A DNA stretch of 64,000 nt from Terriglobus albidus (lineage in GTDB: Bacteria; Acidobacteriota; Terriglobia; Terriglobales; Acidobacteriaceae): positions 4,960,001 through 5,024,000 of the forward strand of contig NZ_CP042806.1 of assembly GCF_008000815.1 (NCBI RefSeq), read 5' to 3'. Within the stretch, counting starts at the first letter, position 1. The number at the start of each line of letters is the position of its first letter. The position numbers and the translations under genes were made by a program. The notes under the pieces were generated by a model. It did not search any database. It saw only the letters and a program-made list of their open reading frames with translations, and had not been told where the DNA came from. This document shows positions 54,194 to 63,203 of the stretch, one piece after another.

Positions 54194-55117
54194 CTACTCT
54201 CCTTTGGTCAATGCGAGGAAGGCATCTTCAAGTGCCGGGCTGCTGATCTCAAGGCTGTGCAGGCCGGTATCGAGCGCCAGCATCTGGCGCACGTTATCTT
54301 CGACCTCCGCGGAACGCACCACGGTGGTTCCGTGTTTTACCTCAACCGACGTAACGCCGGGCAGGCGGCGCAACAAATCTTCATCTAACGAGGTCACGCA
54401 CTTGATCGTCCTTCCAGAGACCCTCGACTTGATCTGTGCCGGTGTGCCTTCGGCGATTACTGTTCCCTTGTTGATCACCACAATGCGGTTCGCCAGGCTA
54501 TCCGCTTCTTCCAGATAGTGCGTCGTCAAGAGCACCGTCTTCCCCCGGCTGGCAAGGTCGCGCACCTGCTGCCACAGCCCATGGCGCGATTCGATATCCA
54601 TACCAAGCGTGGGCTCATCCAGAAAGACAAGATCAGGATCCCCACAGATCGCCAGGGCAAACAGCAGACGCTGCTTCTGACCACCACTTAATTGGCTGAA
54701 CAGGCGATCCTCAATCCCGGCCAGACCGGCAACGCGCACGACATGCTCTACGGGTAACGGAGTGGGGTAATAGCTGCGGAAGAGGTCGAGGTACTCCTTG
54801 ACCTTCAGCGTCTCCGGAACGCGAGCCACCTGCAGCATGGCGCCGATTCGGGTCCGTGTCGCCGCATCGCGGGGATTCCCGCCGAAGACCCGGGCCTCAC
54901 CGGCATCCGGTCCAAGTAGTCCCAGCAACAGTTTGATCGCGGTTGTCTTTCCTGCGCCGTTCGGCCCCAGCAGGGCAACCACCTCCCCGGCGCGCAGGGA
55001 TAAAGAAACCTCATCCAGCGCGCGATGCGCTCCATAGTTCTTCGTAGCTCCGCGCAGATATGCCACCTCAACTGCCGCCGGTGTTGAGATTGCGCTTCTC
55101 TCTTCCACTGCCACCAT
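54194..55117 (-). CDS. ABC transporter ATPase, DrrA/CcmA-like
   Basis: A 307-aa ATPase. Walker A is GPNGAGKTT (51-59), the signature LSGGQKQR (143-150), and Walker B LVFLDEPTLGMD. A C-terminal extension of about 80 residues (DEDLLRRLPGVTSVEVKHG..) is typical of exporters that pair with ABC-2 permeases. It is the first gene of the four-gene run and diverges from the receptor at 55311. The double dyad operator lies 88 bp before its start. Confidence 0.92.
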   Translation of the reverse strand: MVAVEERSAISTPAAVEVAYLRGATKNYGAHRALDEVSLSLRAGEVVALLGPNGAGKTTAIKLLLGLLGPDAGEARVFGGNPRDAATRTRIGAMLQVARVPETLKVKEYLDLFRSYYPTPLPVEHVVRVAGLAGIEDRLFSQLSGGQKQRLLFALAICGDPDLVFLDEPTLGMDIESRHGLWQQVRDLASRGKTVLLTTHYLEEADSLANRIVVINKGTVIAEGTPAQIKSRVSGRTIKCVTSLDEDLLRRLPGVTSVEVKHGTTVVRSAEVEDNVRQMLALDTGLHSLEISSPALEDAFLALTKGE

Positions 55118-55204
55118 CGCTGCACCTCCAGAAGATCGTCTTCAAACTCCTCAAGCATCGCGTTGATGCTCTGCCGGCAACAGTGCCGGATGTCATTCTT
55201 CGCG

Positions 55205-55235
55205 CATGACATTTGTCATGCTGACAAATGTCATG
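55205..55235. promoter_or_regulatory. Double dyad operator between two-component/ABC and receptor operons
   Basis: A perfect 14-bp inverted repeat (55205-55218, 55222-55235) with a 3-base spacer. Each arm contains TGACA-N2-TGTCA, itself a dyad (55207-55218 and 55222-55233), so two dimers could bind side by side 15 bp apart. A further TGACA half-site is at 55244. A LuxR/DesR-type regulator is the obvious candidate, controlling its own operon, the receptor operon, or both. Confidence 0.75.
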
Positions 55236-55310
55236 GCTTCGCCCTGACAACTCACACTGTTTTCCCCCTGCGCGCTCCGCGATGCTTGAGTTCGTCAAGG
55301 AGAAACCGCG

Positions 55311-57953
55311 ATGCACTTCAAGCTCTCTGCTCTCTGCCTTCTGTTCGCCGGCACACTCGCCGCTCAGCAGTGCTCTCCCGTCACGGGCACTGTACGCGAT
55401 ACCACGGGAGCGGTGATTCCAGACGCGACGCTGACGGTGGACACCAACCCAGCGATCGTCTCCGACGCGCAGGGCCATTTCTCTCTAGGCTGCATCAGTG
55501 GAAAGCACACGCTTCTGGTCGAGGCCATCAGCTTCGCATCGCAGACGATCTCCCTGCCGGGCGCCGCAACGCTCAATATTACGTTGAAGCCGGAAACCGT
55601 CACGATGGCTGTCGATGCACAGATCGACGGCTCGGGCCTGGATACCAGCGCCGGTGACGCCGCCGGATCACGCACCCTGAACCGCCAGGACCTGGCACAG
55701 ATGGCCGACGATCCCGACGACCTGCAGCGCCAGTTGCAGGCCCTCGCCGCTGTCTCCGGCGGTGCTCCAGGTGCAGCCACCATCACCGTAGACGGCTTCC
55801 AGAACGGCAGCCGTATGCCCCCCAAGTCGTCCATCGCCTTCGTCCGCGTGAATCCTGATCTCTTCTCTGCCGAATACGAACGGCCTCCTTATGAGGGCGG
55901 ACGGATCGAGATCATAACCCGACCTGGTCAGGACAAATATCACGGCTCGCTCTTTCTCACCGACTCCGATACGCTGTTCAACGCACGCGATCCCTTCGCC
56001 ACCAGCCGCGCCGCGATCGGCAAGCGCCGTTATGGCTTCGATCTCTCTGGCCCGCTGCTCTCCAAGAAACGCGACTTCACGCTCTCGCTCGAGAAACGTG
56101 ATATCGACGACTTTGCAGTCGTCAATGCCGTGACACTCGACGCTACGGGCAACCAGCAGAGTGTCAATCAGAACGTCCCCACACCGCAGCGCCTGTGGAT
56201 CGCGAACGCTCGCGTCGGCATGATGCTCTCACCGAAGAACAACTTCACGCTCAGCTACACCGCCAACGTGAACTCTCTGCAGAACCTCGCCGTAGGAGGC
56301 ACGATACTCCCGGAGGCCGGCTATGACAGCCAGCAAGCCGAACATATTATCCGCGCCACCAACGTCACGACCATCTCTCCGCGCATTGTGCACGAAGCCC
56401 GTGCGAGCTTTATGTGGCGCAATCGAGATGACACGCCGCACTCCACCGCGGCGGCCCTGCAGGTTTCTGGCGCCTTCACCGCCGGTGGATACACCGGTGG
56501 GTACTTCGCCAGCCACGAAAAGGTCACCGAAGTGGATGACGACGTCCTGCTCAGCAGTAAAAAGCACGCACTCAAGCTTGGCCTGCAGATGATCGACAAT
56601 CTTGAGCACCTCAACCAACCCGACACCTTCAATGGAAGCTATACCTTCAGCGGCGCAACCGTCGGAGGAACGACGATCGGTGGTCTTGAACAGTACCGTC
56701 GCGCCATGCTCCGCCTCGCGGGCGGCACAGCGACGACCTACACCGTCAACCAGGGCTCGCCGACCGTCGACTTCAACCAGCTTCGCCTTGTGCTCTTCGC
56801 GCAGGACCAGTGGAAGCTGACGCCGCACGTTCAGATTGCGCTCGGCATGCGCTATGCACTGCAGACCTCGCCTTCCACCTTCTCCAACCTTGGACCTCGT
56901 GCCGGAATCTCCTGGTCACCGGATAAGAAGCAGAAGCTGATCCTGCGTGCACGCGCCGGTCTCTTCTTCTCGCCCATCGATACCAACACTGCGGGAGTCA
57001 CGCTCCGTCTGAACGGCATCACCCAGCAGCAGAGCATCATCTACTCCGCCAACTACGGCACGCCGCTCACTGGAGCCACGCCTATCCACACGCTCCGCAA
57101 CTTCGCGGGTTCCGTCATGCAGACACCTTCGTTGCAGACTCACCTGGGTGCAGAGTATGAACTTCCCGCTCACTGGCACATCCAGAGCAACCTCTACATC
57201 GTGCGTGCCTGGGATACCATGCGCTCGCGAAATATCAATGCTCCGCTCAACAACCAACCCACCGGACCTCGCCCCACGGTAGCCAACACCAACATCCTCG
57301 AATACCAGCAGACCGGTCATCTGCACGGCAACGTCATGTTCGTCGGTGTGGATCAACACAGCCTGCGCCGCTTCCAGATCTTCCTGGGTTATGTACGCAT
57401 GGATCTTCGCGGCGACGCCGACGGTCCCAACACCTTCCAGCAATCAAACCTCAGCAAAGCGGGCGAGCTTGCGCGTCCTACATGGACGAACACGCACCGC
57501 ATCATCAGCATCAGCCAGGTCAATCTGCCGAAGAAGTTCACGGTCAGCAATGTCTTCAACGCGACTTCAGGTACGCCACTCAACCTCACCACCGGCCTCG
57601 ACACCAACGGTGACGGCGTCTTCAATGAACGCCCGCAGTACGCCACTTCGACGGCAAATGCCTACCAGACTCCTTTCGGTCTGTTGACCGCTGTGGGTGG
57701 AACCGGCGCCTTTCCACGCAACGCCGCCACTCTTCCCTGGACGGTACAGCTCGATACCAACCTCAGCCGCAGCTTTGCTCTCTCGAAGAAGGACGCCGCT
57801 CGCACCATTACGTTCAACGCACGCGCAGCGAACCTGATGAACCACACGAACGTAACCGCGGTCGGCAGCGTGCTTGGCTCGCCGCTCTTCCTCAAGCCCT
57901 ACGCCTCAGACGCCGGCCGGCGCATTGAGCTCGGCTTCCGGTACAACTTCTAA
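55311..57953 (+). CDS. TonB-dependent receptor-like outer-membrane protein
   Basis: An 880-aa outer-membrane protein. The signal peptide MHFKLSALCLLFAGTLAAQ is followed by a carboxypeptidase-regulatory-like domain (about 22-95, GTVRDTTGAVIPDATLTV), a plug-type region with ITVDGFQNGSRMPPKSSIAF and RPGQDKYHGSLFLTDSDTLF, and a beta-barrel ending in GFRYNF. AAGGAG lies before the start. It diverges from the DesKR/ABC run across the double dyad, and a secreted protein of unknown function follows 24 bp later. Confidence 0.9.
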   Translation: MHFKLSALCLLFAGTLAAQQCSPVTGTVRDTTGAVIPDATLTVDTNPAIVSDAQGHFSLGCISGKHTLLVEAISFASQTISLPGAATLNITLKPETVTMAVDAQIDGSGLDTSAGDAAGSRTLNRQDLAQMADDPDDLQRQLQALAAVSGGAPGAATITVDGFQNGSRMPPKSSIAFVRVNPDLFSAEYERPPYEGGRIEIITRPGQDKYHGSLFLTDSDTLFNARDPFATSRAAIGKRRYGFDLSGPLLSKKRDFTLSLEKRDIDDFAVVNAVTLDATGNQQSVNQNVPTPQRLWIANARVGMMLSPKNNFTLSYTANVNSLQNLAVGGTILPEAGYDSQQAEHIIRATNVTTISPRIVHEARASFMWRNRDDTPHSTAAALQVSGAFTAGGYTGGYFASHEKVTEVDDDVLLSSKKHALKLGLQMIDNLEHLNQPDTFNGSYTFSGATVGGTTIGGLEQYRRAMLRLAGGTATTYTVNQGSPTVDFNQLRLVLFAQDQWKLTPHVQIALGMRYALQTSPSTFSNLGPRAGISWSPDKKQKLILRARAGLFFSPIDTNTAGVTLRLNGITQQQSIIYSANYGTPLTGATPIHTLRNFAGSVMQTPSLQTHLGAEYELPAHWHIQSNLYIVRAWDTMRSRNINAPLNNQPTGPRPTVANTNILEYQQTGHLHGNVMFVGVDQHSLRRFQIFLGYVRMDLRGDADGPNTFQQSNLSKAGELARPTWTNTHRIISISQVNLPKKFTVSNVFNATSGTPLNLTTGLDTNGDGVFNERPQYATSTANAYQTPFGLLTAVGGTGAFPRNAATLPWTVQLDTNLSRSFALSKKDAARTITFNARAANLMNHTNVTAVGSVLGSPLFLKPYASDAGRRIELGFRYNF

Positions 57954-57977
57954 ACGATCATTGCAAGGAGACCTCGC

Positions 57978-59084
57978 ATGAACCGCATCGCATCTCTGAT
58001 TACCTCCGCCGTCGTCGCTGCAACTTCCGCCGCTGGTTACGCACAGCAGGCCGCCATCGCTCCTCCAGTCTCCGGCCTGATGATCAGCTATCGTTACTGG
58101 CCCGAACAGTTCGTGCAGTGGACAGGGCCGGAGGTTCCCTACACTATGGTTGAGCTCGATTACGACGAGAACAACGGCAAACCCCTCTACGACTTCATCG
58201 TGACCAGCCGCGCCACTGGAAAGCGTGTCCACTTCGCCAATCAACCGCAGCTCGTGGCCATCGCCAAGGCGCAGGACGGTGAAGCATATCTTACCCAGAT
58301 CGAGTTCACGAGGCCCGACAGCGAGGTGAACGGCGCGACCTTCGATCTTCGTCTTCGCCTCAATGACGGGACGCCTGTTGAGTGGCGATTTATTCAGGGC
58401 TCGGACGTCGTGCAGCAGGGTGGCGGCCTGACCGCTGTCGCTGAGGCCAAGGTTCCGGTCTTTCCCTATCGGGAAGAGTCCGCAGTCGCCGGCGAAGGCT
58501 CGGCCATCGTCGTGGGTGACAAGACCTCCATCGCTGAGATGTGGAAGGAGATCTCCAGGCCTCCTTACTTCGTCGCCTGGCACGGAGCGCTGACGCACTC
58601 GGCCACCACGGCCGTGCTCGCGGCCGGCAGTGAGAGCTTCAAGGTCACCTCCGCTCCAAGCGAGCTGAAACAGGGCGCTACCTGGCAGCTCACCCAGGAA
58701 AGCGGACGTTCGATCACTCTCAAGATCGAGAAGGCTGCCGCTCCGCATTACACCATCTCGGTCGAGAACAACCCAATGGTGAAGCAGACCATGGAAGCCA
58801 CCTACGATGGCACAAACTGGGCCATCGAGAAGATCCGTTACGCTCCGGTCCGCGCCGAAGACCACGGTCTGACCCTGCAGTTCACACCTGCTTTTGGCCA
58901 GACCGAGACCTCGACCGTTGACCTCATCATCGGTAAGAAGACAAAGATTGCGACGGCTACCCTCAGCGGCACTCCGGTGAAGTACCAGCTCGCCATGAAG
59001 TCGCCTGAGTGGGCTAAAGGTAAGACGCTGACCGGCGCCAACAACATCACGCCGGAGAGTGTCACGCTTGCGGTTCATCCTTAA
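57978..59084 (+). CDS. Secreted protein of unknown function, partner of the receptor
   Basis: A 368-aa periplasmic or surface protein with a signal peptide (1-22, AGYAQ). The mature part is beta-rich, with an early MISYRYWPEQFVQWTGPEVPY segment and WHGALTHSATTAVL in the middle; no catalytic motif is apparent and I do not recognise the family. AAGGAG precedes the start, and it lies 24 bp after the receptor gene, so the two form an operon. A surface lipoprotein-like binding partner is a guess; there is no lipobox Cys. Confidence 0.7.
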   Translation: MNRIASLITSAVVAATSAAGYAQQAAIAPPVSGLMISYRYWPEQFVQWTGPEVPYTMVELDYDENNGKPLYDFIVTSRATGKRVHFANQPQLVAIAKAQDGEAYLTQIEFTRPDSEVNGATFDLRLRLNDGTPVEWRFIQGSDVVQQGGGLTAVAEAKVPVFPYREESAVAGEGSAIVVGDKTSIAEMWKEISRPPYFVAWHGALTHSATTAVLAAGSESFKVTSAPSELKQGATWQLTQESGRSITLKIEKAAAPHYTISVENNPMVKQTMEATYDGTNWAIEKIRYAPVRAEDHGLTLQFTPAFGQTETSTVDLIIGKKTKIATATLSGTPVKYQLAMKSPEWAKGKTLTGANNITPESVTLAVHP

Positions 59085-59093
59085 CGTGACGCG

Positions 59094-59121
59094 CCTCACG
59101 ACCGTACTTACGGTCGTGGGG
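59094..59121. terminator. 12-bp hairpin between convergent genes
   Basis: A stem of 12 pairs with one G-U (59094-59105 with 59110-59121) and a 4-base loop lies between the receptor partner gene and the convergent sulfotransferase gene. It could serve both transcripts. There is no clear T-run. Confidence 0.65.
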
Positions 59122-59140
59122 CATGATCCTCGGATCCGTT

Positions 59141-59974
59141 TCAGAGATAGCCGAGCCGCTTCATCACAGTTCCGTGAGCCGTCTCGATGCGCACAAGCTG
59201 CTCCGGTGTAAGCCGTAGCTTCCCTTCTCCAGCTTTGCCCGAACGAAAGAATTTGTCCTTCGCATGCGGATTCTCGCGGAAGCCCTGCTGCTGCTCCTGC
59301 CTGGCCAACTGATCGAAATGGGTCGCCGCAACCGCGGCTTCAATATGCTCCGCCGGCATGCGCAGGAACTCCACAATCTTTCGAAGGCTAGCCGCCGGAT
59401 CGTGCAGCAGGTCCTCATAGCGGACGAGCAGGAGTGGAAAATCCCCATCCAACCAGCTTGTGACGTGGGTGCTCCATCCCCCCAGAAGCTGAGGCAGCTG
59501 TCGCGCAGGACCGCCCGGACTATTGGCCAGAACATACCTCTCGGCCGCGAGGATATCGACTGCCGCATCGAGAGTTGTCCCGAAGAACGCCGCCGCGGAA
59601 ACGGCGACATCTCGCGGGTCGCGGACGATATAGACGACACCACGTGTCCTGTCTTTGGGAAACACGGGCTCTCCTGCTTCGTTCCGCCAGAGCCGATCAT
59701 GCACTTTATGGATCAATACGTCTCGGCGGCAGTCCAATGCAAGCCGGCGATAGAGCTCGGGCCGGACCATGGCGATCTCACTGAATGTAAGCTCCGTAGC
59801 CTCGACGCCAAACTGCTCCTGCAGATTGGTATAGGAGACAATCGGCACTTTCAACTCCAGATCGTTGATGTCAGGGACGGCTCCGCCCAGCGCCAGGCTA
59901 TTCAACATCATCCTCACCCAGGTGTTCCCGGATTTCGGATAAGAGGCCAGCCAGATGTATTCGGTCTCTTTCAC
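59141..59974 (-). CDS. PAPS-dependent sulfotransferase
   Basis: A 277-aa cytosolic enzyme that moves sulfate from PAPS to a hydroxyl or amine. The 5'-phosphosulfate loop is SYPKSGNTWVR (11-21), the 3'-phosphate site YIVRDPRDVAVS, and the C-terminal FRSGKAGEGKL resembles the RKG..G.W-type end motif in weakened form. The acceptor is unknown. Its start overlaps the HprK-like stop by 4 bp, and an APS kinase gene that would help supply PAPS lies in the same operon. Confidence 0.93.
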   Translation of the reverse strand: MKETEYIWLASYPKSGNTWVRMMLNSLALGGAVPDINDLELKVPIVSYTNLQEQFGVEATELTFSEIAMVRPELYRRLALDCRRDVLIHKVHDRLWRNEAGEPVFPKDRTRGVVYIVRDPRDVAVSAAAFFGTTLDAAVDILAAERYVLANSPGGPARQLPQLLGGWSTHVTSWLDGDFPLLLVRYEDLLHDPAASLRKIVEFLRMPAEHIEAAVAATHFDQLARQEQQQGFRENPHAKDKFFRSGKAGEGKLRLTPEQLVRIETAHGTVMKRLGYL

Positions 59975-60882
59975 CAGTACGCCTCCACGTGTTGGAGCAA
60001 CGACGAGGCGATCTCCCGCAACCGTTGCATCTGGTGGGGATGCCCCATACGGATTACGGGAACTTCAGCCGCCAATGCACTTAACGCGGTAAGCATGGGC
60101 TTCTGCCGTTGCAGCAGCCCGGCGAACCGGTGCTGATAGACCAACGAATGCGGTGGCATAACGCTATGCATTCCCCGTAGCCGCTCAAAATGAACTGAGC
60201 GGTGATGTGCATCTTCCACTCGCACCAGGAGGCCGGCTCGCACAGGCAACGCAGCCTGAGTTACAAGCGTGAACTTGCGCAAACCGGGCCGCAACGCGCA
60301 ACGTGCCTCTTCCGGAAATCCAAGATAATCTCCGACATCGGGCCAGAGACGAATCCGTGACGGTCCTGCAGAGACCATTGCCCCTTCGCGACTCACATCG
60401 ACAAGGCAAAGGTCGTCGCTTAGAAACTCCGCACCCTGCTCCATCAGTGCCGCCGCGAGTGCCGACTTACCCACCGTGGCCCAACCCGATAGCAGGATCG
60501 CCCTGCCTCGCACCACGACAGCACTCGCATGCAACACCAAACGGCTGTTCTGATGAAAGAGCAGGCCGGCAACGGTCCCCGTCAAAAAGCTCTGAAAGGG
60601 CTCGCTCTGCGGACTTTCGTAGGGAGATACAAGGATCTCCCGGCCATCTCGCAGCAGAAAACGGCCTGCGTGTTTCATGTTGAGCAGGACCTCACCCTCG
60701 CGGTCAATCTCAATAAATGGGCCTCGCTCAATAGAATCCGGAAGCGATTCTGGAACTTCCGTCTCCAGAAGGGTCACCTCACCCGAAGCGATCTCAGACC
60801 CCTGCCAGGGAGATAACCAGCTAAGATCCCATGGGCTCGATAGCCGGTAGCCGTAGAAGTTGAACTGCCGCATCTCCCGCAT
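59971..60882 (-). CDS. HPr-kinase-like (HprK-related) P-loop kinase
   Basis: About 303 aa from the ATG at 60882. The P-loop is GWATVGKSA (133-141), followed by EQGAEFLSDDLCLVD, as in HPr kinase/phosphorylase C-terminal domains. The HPr partner-binding N-domain is absent and the first 120 residues are of another, unassigned type. Stand-alone HprK homologues of this sort occur with peptide-modifying genes, where some phosphorylate peptides. The start is chosen because it lies 2 bp after the APS kinase stop; a longer frame begins at 60960 inside that gene. Confidence 0.78.
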   Translation of the reverse strand: MREMRQFNFYGYRLSSPWDLSWLSPWQGSEIASGEVTLLETEVPESLPDSIERGPFIEIDREGEVLLNMKHAGRFLLRDGREILVSPYESPQSEPFQSFLTGTVAGLLFHQNSRLVLHASAVVVRGRAILLSGWATVGKSALAAALMEQGAEFLSDDLCLVDVSREGAMVSAGPSRIRLWPDVGDYLGFPEEARCALRPGLRKFTLVTQAALPVRAGLLVRVEDAHHRSVHFERLRGMHSVMPPHSLVYQHRFAGLLQRQKPMLTALSALAAEVPVIRMGHPHQMQRLREIASSLLQHVEAYW

Positions 60883-60884
60883 GG

Positions 60885-61526
60885 CTATCGCAAGGACTCC
60901 GCAATGGCCCTGAGGACACGCTGCGAGCTTTCTTCGATGCTCTCGCTGGCGGTCCTGCAATGAATCTCAGGCTCGACGGGAGCTTCGTACGGTGCATCGA
61001 TCCCGGTGAACTGTGTAATCTCTCCGCGTCGTACCCGGCGATACAGTCCCTTCGGATCCCGCTCCTCACAGGTTTGAAGGGGAGCATCCACAAAGACCTC
61101 CAGATACGCGCGGCATATCGCCCGCACTTCCTGGCGCGTGCTGCGATACGGAGCGATAACGGCAACCAGCACGACCGCGCCCTCCTCCGCCCTGGTTTTT
61201 GCCAGAGCGCCGATCCGTCGGACATTCTCTTCCCGGTCCGTCTTCGAGAACCCGAGGGTGGGATGCATCTGCTTGCGCACCTCATCTCCGTCGAGGAATA
61301 CCGCCGGTATGCCAAAAGACGTCAGGCTCTGCTGTACGGCTTGCGCAATGGTCGTCTTGCCGGCGCCGCTTAGTCCGGTCAGCCAGACGACAAGGCCGCC
61401 CTTTTCTCGAAGAGTATGTGGGGAAACAGAGATCAATCGATGGCTTTCAAAAGGAGGTCGTAAAGGCAGTGTAAGCGATTTCAATGTACCTGAAGATCGA
61501 TCCTTCTGTCCCGCAACAGAGGGCAA
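60885..61526 (-). CDS. cysC: Adenylylsulfate (APS) kinase
   Basis: A 213-aa kinase that makes PAPS from APS and ATP. The P-loop is GLSGAGKTT (51-59), with VFLDGDEVRKQMHPTLGFSKTDREENVRRIG and VDAPLQTCEERDPKGLY as family landmarks, and the DAPYEAPVEPEI end motif. The first 30 residues are not family-like and the frame opens with TTG without a good ribosome site, so the real start may be further in. No cysD/cysN is in the window. It heads a three-gene run with the HprK-like and sulfotransferase genes. Confidence 0.9.
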   Translation of the reverse strand: MPSVAGQKDRSSGTLKSLTLPLRPPFESHRLISVSPHTLREKGGLVVWLTGLSGAGKTTIAQAVQQSLTSFGIPAVFLDGDEVRKQMHPTLGFSKTDREENVRRIGALAKTRAEEGAVVLVAVIAPYRSTRQEVRAICRAYLEVFVDAPLQTCEERDPKGLYRRVRRGEITQFTGIDAPYEAPVEPEIHCRTASESIEESSQRVLRAIAESLR

Positions 61527-61531
61527 GCGTC

Positions 61532-61636
61532 TTCATCACCAGGATCGCCATGTTCATCACCAGGATCGGCATGTTCATCACCAGGATCGGCATGTTCATC
61601 ACCAGGATCGGCATGTTCATCACCAGGATCGGCATG
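61532..61636. repeat. 5 x 21-bp tandem repeat (minisatellite)
   Basis: Five contiguous 21-bp units, four identical and the first with one change, sit directly upstream of the APS kinase frame. The unit length keeps both strands open: the minus strand would give MPILVMN repeats and the plus strand FITRIGM repeats. No ribosome site or conserved context supports translation. Units are contiguous without spacers. The rest of 61637-61905 has no feature I can name apart from the ribosome site of the next gene. Confidence 0.92.
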
Positions 61637-61905
61637 TTCGCCTGCTGGGCTTCCCCTTGGCTGCCGGAGCGCATCGGAGTAGATTAACGTGCCAGGTTTC
61701 AGGCTTAGGGCTGATCGGTCACGTGTGACTGACGCGTGATTCGCCCGAACAGTTCCCTACCAGCAAACACCGATCCAGTCCGCCATCGACGCGTACCGCT
61801 CCTTTGCCCGTCACGAACCCGGGTTGGATCAAGGTCAAGCTGGTCCCTCGCTCGGCAAACGCCATGCCGCTTAGTCACTATCACTGAAACCCAAGGAGAA
61901 TACCC

Positions 61906-62415
61906 ATGAAGTTCTTTTCGGCAAATCTCTCCAACCTTCGCGAACTCTATATCAATCAACTTCAGATGTTGCTGTCTACGGAGCGGCAGATCATACACGC
62001 GATTCCGAAGATGATTGAAAAAGCAGGTGATCTTCAGATCAAACAGGCCCTTCAATCACACCTGCAGGAAACTGAAGTCCAGGTCCGCCGCCTCGAAGAG
62101 ATTCTCCGGCAGACTACTGGTGAGGCGGAGATGGTCAAATGCAAAGCACTCGCGGCCTTAGTGGAGGAAGCAGAGAACATGATCCAAGATGCTTCCGACG
62201 AGTCTGTACGCGATGCCGCCATCATCGCCGCCATCCAACGAATCGAACACTATGAAATCGCCACCTACGGAGCTGTTCGTCACTTTGCCCAGATTTTAGG
62301 CGAAAGCACACCGGCACAGCTCCTCGACCAAACCATCAAAGAAGAAGGCCACGCCGATCACCTGCTGAGCAGCATTGCCGATCGCGTCAACCCTTATGCG
62401 CAAAAAGCCGCCTAG
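61906..62415 (+). CDS. YciE/YciF-type ferritin-like stress protein (DUF892)
   Basis: A 169-aa four-helix protein. Landmarks are LRELYINQLQMLLSTERQII (12-31), helix 2 with LQSHLQETEVQVRRLEEI, and helix 4 with RIEHYEIATYGAVRHFAQILGES, supplying Glu/His metal ligands. YciE/YciF proteins are induced by general and osmotic stress; the reaction is not settled. AAGGAG precedes the start. A hairpin terminator follows. Confidence 0.93.
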   Translation: MKFFSANLSNLRELYINQLQMLLSTERQIIHAIPKMIEKAGDLQIKQALQSHLQETEVQVRRLEEILRQTTGEAEMVKCKALAALVEEAENMIQDASDESVRDAAIIAAIQRIEHYEIATYGAVRHFAQILGESTPAQLLDQTIKEEGHADHLLSSIADRVNPYAQKAA

Positions 62416-62430
62416 TCTTCTGCAGAAAAC

Positions 62431-62460
62431 CGCCGGGCGCGCCTATCCAGCGGCCCGGCG
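62431..62460 (+). terminator. Hairpin after the YciE-like gene
   Basis: CGCCGGGC and GCCCGGCG (62431-62438, 62453-62460) form a perfect 8-bp GC stem with a 14-base loop, 15 bp after the stop codon, followed by TTCCTGTTGT. Confidence 0.65.
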
Positions 62461-63203
62461 TTCCTGTTGTGCAACAGATCTCACCTGTGTCGGAAGGAAA
62501 GTGACGACGACCGCCCGATCTTCGCCTTGATCGTGGCCTTAAGCTGCAACAACGCCGACCGATGTTCTTCCTTTGTCCGCGCCGAAGAACAGTCCGACGG
62601 TACGTACAACTCGTATCGACGCATATTGGCGTCGTGTGCGGTGCAGGTAATGCAGCTATTAGTTGTGAGTAAGAATCAGCGATCGCGTGCCAAGAAACCG
62701 GAGCAGCGTCTCGAGAGGTGTCTCGTAAAGCCCGAATGCATCGGCTTCAACACGAAATACTCAAACGGACTGATGATATCGATCAGCAGCAATGCAGATC
62801 TGGAGTACTTACGTTCTCTAGCTTTCGCGGAGGTGACCATGGAGTTGATTCGGAGGGACAACGGTCATTGACTCATCTGGCTTTCGTAACGTTGGTTGCA
62901 TAACGCACAAAGCCGTCTGCCTTAAAGAAGGCATTTCTCGGCCGCAGGTTGCCCGCAGGCCGACAGTCCGTCATGTTGTGGACATTTGTTCACAGGAATC
63001 TTCAAAGAGGCTAGAATGTGAGGCATGAATTGACGGGATGCGGAAAGCTATTTCGCACTCGAACAATCGGAATCAATATTGTCCCTCTGCGGCTCCTCAT
63101 CCTTGGAAAGCCCATTTGTAGCGGTTCTCTTATACCGCTGAACTTCTTTTCGCTGCTTCGTTGTCTTTGAGCAGCGCTCATCGAAAGAATCGGGGTGAAG
63201 CAG
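62461..63203. other. Stretch without a recognisable gene
   Basis: About 740 bp. One plus-strand frame (62467-62871, TTG start, 134 aa) has GC-rich third positions in its first half, but no ribosome site, signal, motif or family I know, and its second half looks non-coding. It may be the remains of a gene. The part 62900-63203 shows no coding sequence and should hold the promoter of the response-regulator gene; I see no clear -35/-10. Confidence 0.5.

Noticed and set aside
59141-61526. Lasso-peptide tailoring cluster
   Set aside because: HprK-like kinase and sulfotransferase occur in some lasso clusters, but no lasso cyclase, leader protease or precursor is visible in the window.
61532-61636. 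CRISPR-like array
   Set aside because: The 21-bp units touch each other without spacers and there are no cas genes.
61447-61674. Small protein with MPILVMN repeats read through the minisatellite
   Set aside because: The frame overlaps the APS kinase start in another frame, lacks a ribosome site, and is explained by a repeat unit divisible by three.
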